Assembly (NCBI RefSeq): GCF_019703515.2
Contig: NC_059346.1
Span: 16,461,001 to 16,525,000, forward strand
Length of the DNA stretch: 64,000 nucleotides
Origin: Myxocyprinus asiaticus
Lineage: Eukaryota > Chordata > Actinopteri > Cypriniformes > Catostomidae
Direction: 5' to 3'
Made by a program: the position numbers and the translations under genes. A model generated the notes under the pieces. It had not been told where the DNA came from and did not search any database. It saw only the letters and a list, made by a program, of their open reading frames with translations. This document shows, one piece after another, positions 31,115 through 44,300 of this stretch. The first letter of the stretch is position 1, and every line of letters starts with the position of its first letter.

Positions 31115-33500
31115 CAGATAGTCAGATTGGAATATATTAAACTGTTGTGGCAGACAAATAATTGGACAATACAAAAGTGGTTTTAGAAGTCAATATATTG
31201 TATGTTTTATTCCCGTATCATTGAACATAAGCCTAGTAGACAGCAGTCCATTTTGCAATTGATTTAGTCAATCTGACCTGTTTTCAGAGAACGAGGTATT
31301 GCCAGGGGCGTGTCCAGATGTGTATTCCACATAGAGCGAAAGCCATACAAATGGACGACCAGTGTACACATGTAAAAACTTTTTTAATTTTTCTGTTAGT
31401 GCAATTATCAGATGACATGTGACATGATGCCCATCTGTCTTGCCTGAGGTTGGTTTCTTAACACTAAATTGACCAAGTTACACTTGACAACACAGTGTGC
31501 CCACGCTTTGCTCTGCCATTCTTCTAAAGCCCCGTTGACTACCTGCCTGCTCTAAATATTGTATCATTTGATACACGTGCTGTTTGTTTTTTATTGTTTT
31601 TGTTTTTTTCTTGCATTCATTAATTAATCAAATAAAAAAAGGTATCCACATCAGATTTTTCAGGATATTTTCTGACCGCCCGCTCCCACATTTCATGGAA
31701 TCACCATGTGCTCCCACCTTCAAATCAGAAATATAATCCTGCACCGCAAGAAACAACCTGCGGGAATGCACCTCTATGCGTCCCGTCATCATGAAGTAAA
31801 AAAGCCAGTACTCTCTTCTATCCCAACTAGACGAAAACTGTAATGCTGTAAACTTCTGCATATTTCACCATCTTATTCTGGCCGAGATCCATTCATTCAT
31901 TCAGATAAGAAATATCTGACTACTGTCCCATGTGATGTTTTGGGGTGTGTATATCATCTATGTGCATCGTAAGTATATTTTTTTTAACATGCGGGGATAT
32001 CTAATTTACTTAAAACTATCTGCCTCAAACAAAGTTTTAAAAAATCTTTAAAAGATACGATGCCTCATTGTAAACCTTTGCAGGTTCTTTATCATAATCC
32101 TGTGTTGGAGTTGCAATTAAATTAATACACCTGTCAGTTTTTTAATTTGCAGAAAGTTGAGTCATCATATAGCCTGTTTTTATTTCCTTTCATAATGTAA
32201 TGCATTCAGTCTTATTTTATAGTATGTCTGTTAAGACAAGATGACAAATTAAAAAAAAGTTGGAGATTAGGAAAACAGTTTTAATATCAAATTAAGTTGT
32301 TTTTAAAGCACACAATTGCCTTTGGCAGTCCCAATTTATGGCTAAATTGAGTAGCCTACACAAAACTAAAATCCATGCCCATTCTTTATGTGTAGGCCTA
32401 TGATAAGATTAAGAAATATCTTCAATATATATTTTTGTTGTCTCAAAATAAAACAATATCCTACTTGATACTGATAGTAATACGTCATGCCACGGAAGCG
32501 TCCTCCCTCCAACTCCAAAACTTCACAAAATTACACAGAACTACAGTGTTCATATTAGCAGTGTCCATAACATTTATGCAGTTTCAAGAGACACTACATA
32601 CATAAAAACATTATACTGAAAAAATACAAAATGTAAAAAATAAATGCTATTTGGAGTCTTCTGTGTTTTGCAGTATTAACATTTAATAAAAGTTAATCAG
32701 TTATTTAGGTAAGTAACATCTGACTATTAAAAAATGTTTTTTTTTATCGTCATAATATTATTATTAACATCAGGGATGTTGAGTTATGCTTCATGCCACC
32801 CTTGAATGAGTCTGTGCCCCACATGGGCCACCCCAGTCAAAAAAGTCTGGACATGCCAACGGGTATTGCGTTCCGTCTTTGCTATTTTTAATTGTCGGTC
32901 TATGTACATACAGTACAAGTCAGATGGATGCTTTTGCCGCAACTCATTGGTTTTCAGCATCATAAATTCTACGTTATTAGGACGATATTAGGAGTTAAAG
33001 GTAGTAAACTTAAAAAAATGTAAAACATTTCTGTGGTTGTGCTGTTTGGAGGATTGGAGGAACTAAGAGACAAATCAAAATATTTTGAAATTGACATCAT
33101 GCCACAGATGCTGTCAACAGACCTTTTTTTTTTTTTTTTTTTATGAAATGGTACACAGAAAAAAATCCCCATTACCTGTCAGATATCACTGAAACAGATA
33201 CCAAACAATATCACACCTCTCTCTGTAACAACGCTAGGCTCTGTAAACAGCTGTAAAACATGACCAGGCCACAGTCAGATTCTAAACTTAGCCAATCAGA
33301 AGACTTTGAAGCAATTTCTGCCTGTCAATCATTCTACGCGTTCACGGGGCAGCTCATATATGGGCAAGTCAGTTTGAGAGTTGTCCGTTTGTCGCGTGAG
33401 AAAGCTGTTTTGCTACCGTTGCTTTTGACAACAAGCATCTTCATGGTATCTGTACAAGGTCAGTGCAACTGTTTGATTTGGATGATGTAAATTACATATA
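31112..33500. other. Unassigned, repeat-derived in part
   Basis: No coding gene is recognised. Bases 31290-31340 and 32800-32860 contain short matches around GTGTCCAGA and GTCTGGACATGCC, suggesting pieces of one decayed repeat. Bases 33270-33450 are GC-richer; a frame ending AVLLPLLLTTSIFMVSVQGQ looks signal-peptide-like but has no ATG in position. Confidence 0.35.
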
Positions 33501-33504
33501 TATT

Positions 33505-33860
33505 TATTAGAGCTGTCAGAATTAACGTGTTTAATTAAAGTTTAATGAGTTAATTTTTCTTAATTGCGATTAACGCATTTACCGTTAATACAGCATAAAC
33601 ACTTGTGTGAAGGCCGAAACCTTCGTAATGTGTCCACCCGGTGTCATTACACTGACCAAAAACACCAAAAACAGACATAGCCCCAGACCCCTTCTCCCAA
33701 GATGAGCCTACAAGCTTAGCATAAAGTAGCATAATGCTATTTTAGCATAATGCTGACAACATTCTATGGGCGGTACTATCGTAATTCTCTCCTATGATAG
33801 AGACGCAGAGATAATTATCTCAGTAAATAAAAAAAATCTCTGACAGCGCTACCCTGTCAG
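33505..33860. repeat. hAT-like repeat with TTAACG motifs
   Basis: AGCTGTCAGAATTAACGTGTTTAATT and GCGATTAACGCATTTACCGTTAA form the end of a repeat related to hAT-derived fish elements. The remainder to about 34200 has no clear boundary and no transposase frame. Confidence 0.4.
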
Positions 33861-34285
33861 TGATGAAATGATGGAGAAAGGAGCTCTTAGCACTATTTAA
33901 TGTACAAAAAAAGCCCAGATGGGACTTGTAAGGCGCATTTTAATTACCACAGAAGCAAGTGAAGTCTTAACTATCACCAGAACACAGAAAGAGACGTTTT
34001 TGTCTGGAAGCGCTTTTCATGGTGAGTATAAAGTTTGACGCTGGCGTTGACGCTCTGATGCGAATAATGATTGCAGCTTCACGATTGCTATTTTAGTGCA
34101 TTTCTTGTGAAATGCTTTGTTTGGAAAATGTTAATAAAGCATTAAATTGTTACATATTATTTTGTATCTAAGATGGAAATAAATGCATTTTGACAAGAAA
34201 ATAAATATATATATATAAATTTCAGCATTTTCAAAATCAATATTTAAGTCCTTTTATTATTATTATTATAAATCACCACCTTTGA
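33861..34285. other. Unassigned AT-rich sequence
   Basis: No gene or clear repeat is visible. A short (TTA)n run lies near 34254-34270. Confidence 0.4.
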
Positions 34286-34841
34286 AGGGATAGTTCACCC
34301 AAAAATTAAAATTCGCTCATCATTTACATTCATGACATCACAGATCTGTATGACTTTCTTTCTTCTGCTGAACACAAAACAAAGATTTTTTGAATAATTT
34401 TTCAGCTCTGTTGGTCCATAAAAAGTAAATGGTGACCAGACCTTTCAAGCTCCAAAAATCAAATAAAGGCAGCTTTAAAGTAATCCATACAACTCCAGAA
34501 GTTTAATATATGCCTTCTTTCAGAGTTCAAAAGTAGTGATTTATAGTAAAAAAGAAAATTCAATATTGAACTGTTTCAAACAACACCTATTATTTTGCCT
34601 CTGAAGACATAGATTTAACCACTGGAGTAATATGAATTACTTTTATGCTGACTTTATGTGATTTTTGGAGCTTTAAAAGTCTGGTCACCATTTACTTGCA
34701 TTGTATGAACCTTCAGAACTGAAATATTTTTCTAAAAATCTTACTTTGTGTTCTGCAGAAGAAAGGAAGTCATACACATCTGGGATGGAATGAGGGTGAG
34801 TAAATGATGAGAGAATTTTCCTTTTGGGGTGAACTATCCCT
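34286..34841. mobile_element. Palindromic MITE (AGGGATAGTTCACCC termini)
   Basis: The ends AGGGATAGTTCACCC and GGGTGAACTATCCCT are perfect inverted repeats. The inversion extends far inward: GGTGACCAGACCTTTCAAGC at 34431 pairs with GCTTTAAAAGTCTGGTCACC near 34670. The whole 556-bp unit can fold into one long hairpin with a small loop around 34570. The frame at 34894-34685 is an artefact of one arm. Confidence 0.85.
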
Positions 34842-34844
34842 TTA

Positions 34845-35719
34845 ACCATCCCCAATTGGTAGGTGGCGATAAGTACAAAGAATGTGAATAGCAAAAAAAT
34901 GTAATATGCAATAAATGTAAAGAAAAAAAAAGCTACTGCAAGACAATTTTTTTATAAACTGTTATACAAAACTGTAACAATGAATTATTTTTTATGTAAA
35001 TACCAGAATTTCATTAGTACTCCACTTTGTGGATAATTTATGCCTGCACTGCCTTCAGTCATTACATAAACATTACTGCACAAACTATTGTGCTTGTCCA
35101 CAATTACGTATCACACTCATTACAATCAGGCAACACTTTATCATAATGGAATTCATCAAGGGCCACGCATAACGCCTCAGCAGGGTTAGACACAAGTTTT
35201 TCCAAAGGAAAAAAGTTTCCACAGGCAACGAGATATTTTGACAGATGAGTGGCTCTCACTCTCAGTGTGGGCAGCAGTGCTTTCAGATAACATCTGTTCC
35301 CATCTCAGAGATGTTTAGTTATTTATAAAGCAAGAATACACCAGAATGATACAAGTTACAGTTTTACACATAGACAAAAATGCATTAATGGAAAGATAAA
35401 TCTTTGGTCAACTTTGGAGAGGACACTTTAAAGTCCTCCCTCGTATCTGCTAAAGCATCAAATTAGTGTGAAATAAACCCATGAGTGCTATCTTTGTTTA
35501 TACATTTGTTTGTTTACCGTGGAACCATTGAGTTTAAACTGAGGTAAAGCTTTTAGCCGTAAGATGTTGGTATTTTTGCTCTGTTTGGTCCAGATCTGTC
35601 ATTTTAACTGCATGTCTGTTTGTGAGCTAACTCTGATTGACACACTGTAGTCTGAACCCCTGCTGAGGATTTCTATTATGAGTGTGTGTTAGGGGTGTGA
35701 TGTATTTGTGTATTTTTTT
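34845..35719. other. Unassigned sequence
   Basis: No gene or defined repeat. Bases 35150-35340 are non-repetitive and balanced in composition; they could be regulatory, without direct evidence. Confidence 0.4.
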
Positions 35720-35734
35720 AGAATGTTGTGTATG

Positions 35735-36168
35735 GGGGGGGCACCTTGGTAGCTCAACAAGCAAAGACGCTGACTACCACACCTGGAGTCGCAAGTTCAA
35801 ATCCAGGGCGTGCTGAGTGACACCAGTCAGGCAACCAATTGGCCCAGTTGCTAAGGTGGGTATAGTCACGTTGGGTTAACCTCCTCGTGGTCGCTATAAT
35901 GTGGTTCTCGCTCTCGGTGGGATGCGTGGTGAGTTGTGCGTGGATGCCGCGGAGGATAACCTGAGCCTCTACATGCGCTAAGTCTCCGCAATAATGTGCT
36001 CAACAAGCCACGTGATAAGATGCACGGATTGACATCTCAGACACTGAGGCAACTCTATTCATCCTCCGCCACCCATATTGAGGTGAGTCACTACACCACC
36101 ACGAGGACCTAGAGCGCATTGGGAATTGGGCATGCCAAATTGGGGAGAAAAGAAAAAAAAAAAAAAAA
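35735..36168 (+). mobile_element. tRNA-derived SINE with poly(A) tail
   Basis: The head shows a Pol III box A-like TAGCTCAACAAGC (35750-35762) and a box B-like AGTTCAAATCCAG at about 35793, spaced as in a tRNA gene. A body of about 300 bp and a tail GGGGAGAAAAG plus poly(A) follow. The 15-bp sequence AGAATGTTGTGTATG occurs immediately before (35720-35734) and after (36169-36183) the element, a perfect target-site duplication left by LINE-mediated insertion. Confidence 0.92.
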
Positions 36169-36183
36169 AGAATGTTGTGTATG

Positions 36184-37412
36184 TGCATGTTTGTGGCTGG
36201 AGGTTATAGCCTGTATGTGTGTGTGCATCCCAGCCGAGAAGACCAGCTTAATCAGCATGTAATTCCCCTGCTGCTCTAGGCTGGTTAATGCTTCTCTAGC
36301 TGGTGAATCAGTATAGCAATATTGTTCACCAGCAAAACTTAGCTGATAGTCCTCCCAATAGGCAAACTAAGCAAGTTGCTTAGGTCCCCCAAACAGCCAG
36401 GGGGCCCCCACACTGTCAAAGACATTAATAAGTAGTGTTACGAACATACTGACAGGGGCCCCCATACAAATTTTTGCTTAGGGCCCTAAAAGGCTAGGAC
36501 CGGCACTGGGTAAAGCTGGTTGAGACATATGGTTAAATGCATGTTGTATTTGTATGTGTATCATATATTTCTGTTTTAGGTGTGTTGTTTATATGTGAAT
36601 GATTGTTAAATGCATGGTGAACTTGTGTATTTGTTGTATTTGGTAGGTGCTGTGTTGTATTTACGTGTATGTGACTGTTTGGTTGGTGCATGTGTTGTAT
36701 TTGTGTGCAAGTTTGTGACTGTGTGATAAGGGTTTGTGTTGTATTTGTGTATATGTGTGACTGTTTGGTAGGTGTGTCTTATATTTGTGTGTGTTGTGTG
36801 TTCCTGTTTACCATCAGCAGAAGTGGGGGAATCCCAAAAGGCCTAGCGTTTGTGCAGCAATATCTCAGGCAGAACCATCCTGTGTGGGCCTAATAAAGCA
36901 GGGTTAATTAATCTGAAAACACAAACAGTAGCATCCACGTTAAGTGTGCAAAGTTTGTGAATATATGTGAGTCTATGTGTGTGCTTATCCCTTGATGTTC
37001 ATGATGGGGAGTGTGTCTTTTGAAAATGAATAGCTTGTTCTTGTGAATTGGAAAACAGAGCCTTGTTTTAAGGCATCTTTACACAGCCGACTTAAGGCTG
37101 TTCTGACCCACCTCAGCCCCTAGTATCAAAGGCGGTTCTGATGCTGCTTTGGTTCTATGTACATGTAAATGAAATGCAGAATCAGAGCAGCCATAAACTT
37201 TGTTGTTTTCATGATAGAGCATATATTTCATTACATGGTTTCATATATAAGTGTAAATTTATGTTTTAAATTCATTTGATATTTCTATTTTTATTATTTA
37301 AAATATTAATATCATAACATTATATATGCATTTGTAATTGCTGTGTAAATGCAATTATGCCACCTCTGAGCAGATGCAGCTTCTGTGCCACACCTTTGCA
37401 GTGTAAAGATAG
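36184..37412. other. Unassigned, with a short repeat at 36340-36520
   Basis: Bases 36345-36385 (AATAGGCAAACTAAGCAAGTT) and 36460-36500 (GGGGCCCCCATACAAATTTTT, TTAGGGCCC) belong to a GGCCC-rich MITE-like repeat related to 37930-38010. TG-rich simple sequence covers 36540-36800. Bases 36810-36940 are single-copy-looking. No gene is seen. Confidence 0.4.
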
Positions 37413-37763
37413 TGTAACACTACTTAGTAGAAAGGAGGAGGTGAGAAGCAGATTTCCTGGTTCAGGTAGGAGTTTTAATCTTGCACTCTGATGCTTACAG
37501 TTCCACATTCGTCGGTTTTACAGGCAAACATTTACTTAAACACTTCCAGTTCAATATACTATAAAATAGAATGTCAAGTCGTGGCCTTTCTTGCGCCAGT
37601 CTCTCTCTCACCGCCTCTACTGGCGGTGTGGCTCTTTTATGCCGCTCTCCCCATGCTCACTGAAATTAGAGACAGGTGTTAGACATAATTTAGCTCAGGT
37701 GTAAGCGCCCTTACCGCTTTCTCTCTCTCTGGAGAGATACTTGACCACGCCCCTGCTGCCACA
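37413..37763 (-). mobile_element. Solo LTR (Gypsy-like), family B
   Basis: On the minus strand it starts TGTGGCAGCAGGGGCGTGGT and ends with AGTAGTGTTACA, giving TG...CA ends and 351 bp. A signal ATTAAAA lies about 60 bases from the end. GATAG flanks both sides (37408-37412 and 37764-37768), a perfect 5-bp target-site duplication as made by LTR-retrotransposon integrases. Confidence 0.88.
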
Positions 37764-37768
37764 GATAG

Positions 37769-38939
37769 ATTTATGGAACAATGTCTCATCAACTTATAGT
37801 CGTAAAACACTTTTTTATTCTTTGTCTCTCACACACAAGCACCATCTTTTTTTCTGTCTTTTTCTCACTGGAATACATCATTTTTTATTCTAAGCAGTCA
37901 TGTTATTACACCATTAGAGTAATAATCAGGGCGAGCGCTACAGTACCTATAGGCAAACTAGGAAATTGCCTAGGGCCTCCGCATTGCTGGGGGGCCTCCA
38001 AAAGAAGTGTGAACTTAATAGTTCGCCAGGGCTATGCAGTGCGAAAGTTTTGCTCTCAATTGCGATTGAGAAATTATAAGAAATTTTAACTCATTCGCAC
38101 GGATGCGATAAGTTTAATTTCTAGTGCTAGGAAGATGCACAAATGACGCCTATTATCAACATTGCAACAAAGTACATGTCAAATGAGTCTGATGTCTACC
38201 AGGGGTGGTGCTAAAATGTGATCATTAGAGGGGCATTTTGGTCTTTAGGGTGGGCCATTGTTTATCTCTTTGTCTAACCGCAGGGTGGTGCTCCTTGATA
38301 ATTTTGTTTGGGTTGGTCCCTCTTATTTGGGTTGGTATCAGCTTTGGTCTGGGGGTGTCAGAAGTTTCAGGGGGGCACAAAGAAAATCAAGTGGGATACC
38401 CAACCTAGCAAACCCTGTGGCCCTGTGCATGTCATACCACAGTAATTGATAAAAATAATCTTAATTTCTTATGAATATGCATTACTTCTAGTCAGGCACC
38501 CAGAGGAATTCTGGGCCGCCTGACTGTATATTGCTCTGGGCCCCTTTCATATACAAAATGCAGTTTAAAATTTTTTGTGGGCCCCAAGAATCATTACTTA
38601 TCGTTACCACCTTTCACCCCATTAGCTACGGCCCTGCAGGCACCCATCAGTCTGCACAGGCCTGTATAAAGTCAAACACTCCTATTGTAACATCAGTAAA
38701 CTATGTGAACCACTTCGAAGTAAAACTGATGTTTACAGTACTACAACATTCTTTTCTTCTCTCCATCCTTCTCGTTGCATTTAGTTTCATTAGCTTAATA
38801 AATTCTCAGCCCTAAGTCTGCTCACACACTCGCATGAAGCATGTCATGCTGCACTCAGCCCTTCACTGAGATTCTATTTAATAAGTCTCCAAACGAAGGT
38901 TTCATAATCAGGGATTTTGTACAGACAGTTATATAAGAT

Positions 38940-38942
<3 letters not shown>
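37769..38942. other. Unassigned, repeat-derived in part
   Basis: The block 37930-38120 (GGCAAACTAGGAAATTGCCTAGGGCC) and 38500-38640 (CTGGGCC, GTGGGCCCC, ACGGCCCTGCAGG) are GGCCC-rich repeat pieces. No gene is seen. Confidence 0.4.

Positions 38943-38995
<53 letters not shown>
38943..38995. repeat. (TC)n microsatellite
   Basis: About 53 bases of uninterrupted CT. The Arg-Glu frame on the minus strand is an artefact. Confidence 0.96.
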
Positions 38996-38999
<4 letters not shown>

Positions 39000-39228
39000 A
39001 TAACAATAGGCATTGGAACAGTTTGTCGTAGCAACATGGCACAGACGTGAGGATAGTCTTAGAGACTAACTCATTCTCCCTCACACATACACACACACAA
39101 CTATTTGCAAGCTATCTAAATTAGCTCTACAGTAAAAATGTGTCTCTTTTACAAAATTCTAATTTTAACTGCAGTCAAATACAGTTGTCACTCCTCATCT
39201 AAGTGCTAAATCCCATTTTGTACACACA

Positions 39229-39498
39229 GGGGGAAATTCACTAAGAATGGTGTCCTGTAAAATCGGTGGTTATTTTCATGCTTTGTCTGCACTGGTTTAG
39301 CACCCGAGTCACTAAAGAAATGATGCAGATCAGCCAACAGCGCAAGACCGCCCACAAAATGTGCAAAATTTGCACACGCAATTTCAATCTCGCTGGCCGG
39401 CAGACCACTGTTATATGTCACACTCTGCTGGGAACGTACAGCATCCCTTGCACTACTTTTTAACATGCCAAAATTACACTTGACTACATAGCGCATCT

Positions 39499-39560
<62 letters not shown>

Positions 39561-39937
39561 GACAGTCTTCATCATTCGATCATTATTTGATGAATTACTG
39601 CTGATATGAACAATAGAAACTTTACACATAAATCTCTTTTAAACAAAACAATTTGCTTTACTTCCTAGTTTAATTTGACATAACTGCACGATGTAAATTA
39701 TGCAGGCAATTTTTGTAAATTAAGTGCAATCTACAATGAGCTAAATTTACATTGAAAGGAGGCATGTTTGATTGGAAAGGAAGGACAATGACTTAATTTA
39801 ATATTTAAGACGTAGCACAATTTCAGTGCTGATTGCGTCTGCTAATATAGATTGCAGGTGGTTAATGAATAAGACGCAGGTATTTGAGCTGAAATACCAT
39901 GTGCAAAAGTGGTGCAACTGTTTAGTGAATTCTCCCC
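39229..39937. mobile_element. MITE with GGGG(G/A)AATTCACTAA termini
   Basis: The left end GGGGGAAATTCACTAA and right end TTTAGTGAATTCTCCCC are imperfect inverted repeats. GTGCAAAA(T/G)TTGCAC-like strings are also inverted inside. A (TA)n run of about 60 bases lies at 39500-39558. The element is 709 bp with no transposase. The frame 39496-39206 looks random. Confidence 0.7.
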
Positions 39938-41255
39938 ATTGAGTTTTGTTATTTACAGGACTGACAAATGGCTAAGCTAAGGCATGAAACTCTTCATGGC
40001 GCAAGATGATCTGTTAGCCAATGAGCTCACTCACATGTGATTTGTCAAGCCCATTGGCTCACATGGTGTAAGCTGATAGGTTCTTTGACGTGTATTTGGG
40101 TAGCCAGTCAACTTGTGAAGTTTTTGCATTTCAATTTTCTCAGTTAGCAAGTAAGCCGGTTTTACTGCGGTACGCAAATTAGGCACTGACACACATCACT
40201 ACCTTAGGTCATTAGTTTAAATTAATCCACACACAGCTAGGCTAAGTCACTAGTTAAATAAGCTCTGGGCTCCCCTGGTCTAGGTACACATTATGAGTAA
40301 GGTCACTAGCCATTTAAGACATTCAGCCAAGCAGGCCCATGCACACATAGAGATTTATTCCATTTGGCCAGGCATGCTGAGGCACACTTAGCTAGCATAA
40401 CCTCAGTGCACATGGTTCTTTGAAGCAGCAGCAGTTTACAAGTCTTGGCGGTAGATCTGCTTGGTTGGGGGGTTGTGTTTTGTGTTATGCATTTGTGCAG
40501 CTTCCCTGCTTTGTTGGGGGATTGTATTTATGTCTGATTTTGCAGAAGAATGTCATACATGCTTGATGCAGCATGTCTTGTGTATGTTTAATTGTGCAGC
40601 AGCAGCATGTATACATGGTTAAAGACACGGTCACATTTGCTTTTGCACAGCAAAATTTCGGGGGGTGAAAAAGGCATGGGTGGACATTAAGCGTGTGTGA
40701 AACCAGCAAAAAACTAATTATTAATAAGTCTCTTTTTAATACTGCACTTTTTACATGAGAGCGATGTTAAAAAGAAACTTGCCGGTAAAATGAATTCCTT
40801 GTTCATTGTGAATATTCAGTGTAGCTGTGTACGAAGCACCGCCCACACAGAGGTCACTGCCAAACCAAGCAAATTCAAATTGTATGCTGGCATACATGTT
40901 TTGGTTTTTTTTTGTTTACAGCTAAGAGATGCCAAAATGTTGCCATATCAACCATCCAACCATGTTCCAACAAGGTTTTTTTACTTGCTTAACCAGCAGG
41001 ACTTACTTGGTTAATCAGCATCAGCATTTTATATAAAAATATATTTATATATAAAAATATATTTATTCCAAAAACAAAAAACAAAACACCAAACGAGTTA
41101 AACTGATAGCATATATGTTTTTATGTTTATATACACAGAACAATAGTTTATGCAGTTTTGTTCCATATTTAAATGTGGCTGTCACTCTTAAAGCTTTGGC
41201 TTGGTTTTGTTTGTCTGAAGTGAGAGCAGACTATGTGTCTTTCTGCTAAACTATA
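39938..41255. other. Unassigned sequence
   Basis: No gene or clear element is visible. Bases 41026-41070 hold a short TATATTTATATA repeat. Confidence 0.4.
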
Positions 41256-41265
41256 TGTGTGTGTG

Positions 41266-41360
<95 letters not shown>
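41256..41360. repeat. (GT)n followed by (GA)n microsatellite
   Basis: About 60 bases of GT run directly into about 44 bases of GA, the same arrangement as at 14851-14995. Confidence 0.96.
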
Positions 41361-41362
<2 letters not shown>

Positions 41363-44300
41363 AAGTCAGATTCTATCTGCATCAATCCGGCCATGTTAAC
41401 ATAAAACAGCACATCTCTCACTCAAATGAAAGAGGGGAGCCCATCATCCCTTCTTCAGACAGAAAAGTGGGGTGCAGATAAAGGCGAAGGACAGATGAAA
41501 GAGTTCTGCTGACAGAAGGGATCAGAGAGGACGAGAAACGGTGGGGGTGGGGGGGGGGTACATTAACAGGAGGGACAGATGGATTGAGGTATTTTGTGGA
41601 AGACTTTCTGTGTAGGTGAGAGAGAGAGAAAGATTGGGACTGGAGAGAAAAATGTTAAGAAAGAAAGAGAGGCATTGAAAGAAGTCATTGCAAAAATTAT
41701 GAGAATTACCAAGGCAGAAGAAAGAAAGACAGGAGGTATTTTTTCAGGGTGAGAGAGGGGTGAGAGCATAATGGCCTATCAGGTAAACAGGCCCCATTAC
41801 TATGGTAATGTAAGACAACACCTTGAGACACACACAATAAATCTCTCCAGAAAGTGGATTTAACCTCTCTTTCTAGAATTTCATTTGGTGACTCTAGTGG
41901 CAGAGAAATAACACACTGTAGCTTCAAACACTTAAAATCACACACATATATGCATACATACACAACCGTGTTTAACTGCCAGCGCTTCTGTATTAAGTCT
42001 GTAACCACAGTAACCCAAGCAGATGTTTGGCCACACCTGTGCTGTGTTTGATGTTTATGTGTTTGTGTTGTTCTGCACCATTGCAAGTGAAACTGATCTC
42101 TGTCCAAATGGAAGGCAAAATACACACACTTAAACACAGCAGGGCGTACTGCAAAAACAAACACACACACATGTTGGCTAAAAGATCACTGGAGCATATC
42201 CAGTGTGGCCCTCATTATGACAGGTGTTTCAGAATCGCTGGAGCGCGGCCACTTGAGTGGGACACAATAACTTTTCTACATTATTTCTCTTGTTCTCCCT
42301 CTCTCCTTCTGTCTAACAATCTTTAAAAAATCTGATGCCTTTAACAGCTGTTAGTAAAAAGCAGCCATGTTGTTTGTATGTGTTTTTGCATGAGAGAGAG
42401 AGAGAGAGAGAGAGAAACACAATGGCAGCATCCCAATTTGCATAGATACAGAGTGCACTAGAAGCATATACATTGCTTGTGATGGGAGAGCTCATACTTT
42501 TGAGTGTGTAATAAGAAATTATACCAGAATTGTGATACACCACCACATCATAAAACTGTCTTAAAACAATTGTTGCACAGTGTTTGAAATGCATATATAG
42601 ACGTATTGACAACATCTAATACATAAAAAATATTTATGAATCATATTATACATTTATCAGCAATAAGCATTCGACATCACTGACATAAAACCTGTGTTGT
42701 AACACTACAGCGATTCAACGAGTAGGGATGATGATCACTGAATAAAGACTTACATTTGGGACTTTTCCTCACACAGAGCTATCATATGGCTTCTGAAGAT
42801 TTAGATTATAGAGCACAAATAGAATGAACTACTTTTATAATTGTTTTATGGTGCTTCTGTGGTGTATTTTATGGTCATGTTTTGAAGCCACAGCATATTA
42901 TGCAAACTTACTGCAAACAAAATAAAAACTTTATAATTAAGTATTGATTAAATGATTAAATAATTTGTATTCATTTTAACATTTAAAATTTACTCTTGGT
43001 TAAAGTGATGGAATCCTTTGAAACAAGTTGTATTGGCACCAGAAATCACACAGAGAAGGATGAAACGTTATAATGTCAAATTAGGTAAATGTGTTGACTT
43101 AATCTCACTGATTATAAATATAATAAAATCAACCAGTTAATTCCATGAATTCAATATTCATAGATTAAGTAAGGATTCGTAAGCATTTGTACATCTCTAA
43201 AGTTGTTCACACGTAAAGTAAATGTATGTGTTTGCTTGAACTACACTTCACGTAGTGTGATTCTAGCTACAAATACACATAAAAATAGCTAGAAATACTC
43301 ATGAGATCATGTTGAAATAAGTGATTTGTCACAAACTCCTATTCGATTGTGCCAGGTATTGTGGGCATTATTAGCCAAAAAAAAAAAAAAAAAAAAAAGC
43401 ATGCATGCATTCACATTTCAAAATCCACTGCAAAAAGTATATCATTTGGGCACATTTGGGCTTACTATTTTTAGCATAATACATACTATTTAGGACAGAT
43501 AGTATGCTACTTAGGATGCAGGACGAGCCTACATTGCAAGTAATCGCGAACTACATTGCTCCCATTATGATCAAAAAGTTGGGTGTGTCTGAAAGCTGAA
43601 AAATGCTGTGTTCACAGGCTGTACACAAAGGTAGGAAGGCATCAATTTACGAATCCAATGTTTGCGTCACATCCTATCTACTGAGATGCCTTTATTTGGT
43701 GGGTTTTGAAGGCAGCATAGCAGCTTTTGCTTCCTTTGAGATTATATGCATACATGTTTGTTTAAAAGAATGAAAATGGCATTTGACAGAGCGATTGAAA
43801 GCAGTAATTACTTTTCAACTTAAGACTAGCAAAAAATAAGAATTGCAGTTTCTAAACATTTGCTTTGTTATCTCTAAAGATCATTTGAATTTGTTTTAGA
43901 TCAATAGACATGATGTTATGGCCTTGGACGGCTGTCTGAATCCAGCGTACTTAGGAGGTACCTTCATATTCAAAACACTGCCTGTGAAGTCATTGACTGA
44001 CTGAGGCAGTCTGGCAGCTGCCTTAGCTTTTTGGTGCAGCCACATTCTACACTGCTACATGTGCAAATGTGCATGCAGCAGGGTCTGAAATTAACCACAG
44101 CCTGGGGCAAAAATGCCACACAAAATGATAAAAAATGTCAGATAAAAAAATGTGGGGCCAAAAATGATCACATTTTATGCATTTTGTTACCTAACGTGTT
44201 TTTCATAATATTCTACTCTGGGCCAATCTTGTTATGGGTCTACTGTGATGGTACTGATAGTAGAGAGCTGTATAATCTGTGCAGCTGAAAAGTGACAGAC

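Noticed and set aside
33260..33490. Signal-peptide-like frame ending AVLLPLLLTTSIFMVSVQ
   Set aside because: The ATG lies far upstream in unrelated sequence, the frame has no plausible start just before the hydrophobic stretch, and no following exon was found.
35741..35820. A functional tRNA gene
   Set aside because: The A and B box-like strings are the head of a SINE; the cloverleaf is degenerate and a SINE body, tail and target duplication follow.
41706..42170. 154-codon minus-strand frame
   Set aside because: It crosses purine-rich simple sequence, has no domain and no splice or Kozak support.
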